Shown here: positions 14,418 to 14,439 of the stretch, piece by piece | How the letters are laid out: every line of letters starts with the position of its first letter | Numbering within the stretch: position 1 is the stretch's first letter | Assembly (NCBI GenBank): GCA_937886455.1 | Contig: CALGCU010000278.1 | Location: forward strand, 1 to 14,439 | Direction: 5' to 3' | From: an uncultured Bacteroidales bacterium | GTDB lineage: Bacteria; Bacteroidota; Bacteroidia; Bacteroidales; Paludibacteraceae | DNA: 14,439 bases | The notes under the pieces: model-generated | Told to the model about the DNA's origin: nothing | Seen by the model: the letters and a program-made list of their open reading frames with translations, nothing else | The model's database searches: none | Program-made: the position numbers and the translations under genes

Positions 14418-14439
14418 GAGTAGCGATGTCCTGCCCTCC

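Noticed and set aside
1..14439. CRISPR array, insertion sequence or integrase
   Set aside because: No regularly spaced repeats beyond the 11-base array, no terminal inverted repeats and no transposase or recombinase motifs were seen on either strand.

Overview
The window looks like chromosomal DNA from a Bacteroidales bacterium, an order of the phylum Bacteroidota. Five promoters match the Bacteroidota sigma-factor signature (a TTTG-like -33 box, about 20 bases, then TAnnTTTG). No gene start shows a clear Shine-Dalgarno sequence. Gene content fits: a BspA-like leucine-rich-repeat surface protein, lipoproteins with short lipobox signals, and a gingipain-family (C25) protease with a C-terminal tail like those used by the type IX secretion system (T9SS). 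The T9SS-type tails suggest a Prevotella/Porphyromonas-like lineage more than classical Bacteroides. That placement is inference. The left edge cuts a gene. The right edge looks like an artificial or rearranged junction.

Layout. 1-630: end of a leucine-rich-repeat surface protein. 683-846: a self-contained tRNA-Gln(CTG) unit with promoter and terminator. 854-7275: a tightly packed, promoter-led surface polysaccharide operon. It encodes an opine-type N5-(carboxyethyl)ornithine synthase-like enzyme, a Wzx flippase, a TupA-like ATP-grasp ligase, a Wzy-type polymerase and two family 2 glycosyltransferases. 7250-11536: a block unlike its surroundings. It holds a lone AbiEi/DUF6088-type antitoxin-like regulator on the minus strand, and divergently a three-gene operon of lipoprotein, C25 protease and a second, related lipoprotein, closed by a long perfect hairpin. 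11537-11852: a gene-poor stretch with short minus-strand open frames and a triple 11-base tandem repeat. 11853-14326: a second promoter-led operon with a NeuD/PglD-type acyltransferase, an acyl carrier protein and two short-chain dehydrogenases, the last one cut off. About the last 140 bases read as an unrelated penicillin-binding protein fragment.

How it may work together. The opine synthase beside a TupA-like ligase suggests that a carboxyethyl amino acid is made and then amide-linked to an acidic sugar of the polysaccharide. Wzx flips the unit, Wzy polymerises it, and the two glycosyltransferases build it. The downstream carrier-protein/dehydrogenase/acyltransferase group could make a special acyl group for a sugar. 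The protease-lipoprotein block lies between the two glycan operons and looks inserted; its lipoproteins may be partners, inhibitors or anchors of the protease. These pathway links are inferred from family knowledge and gene order.
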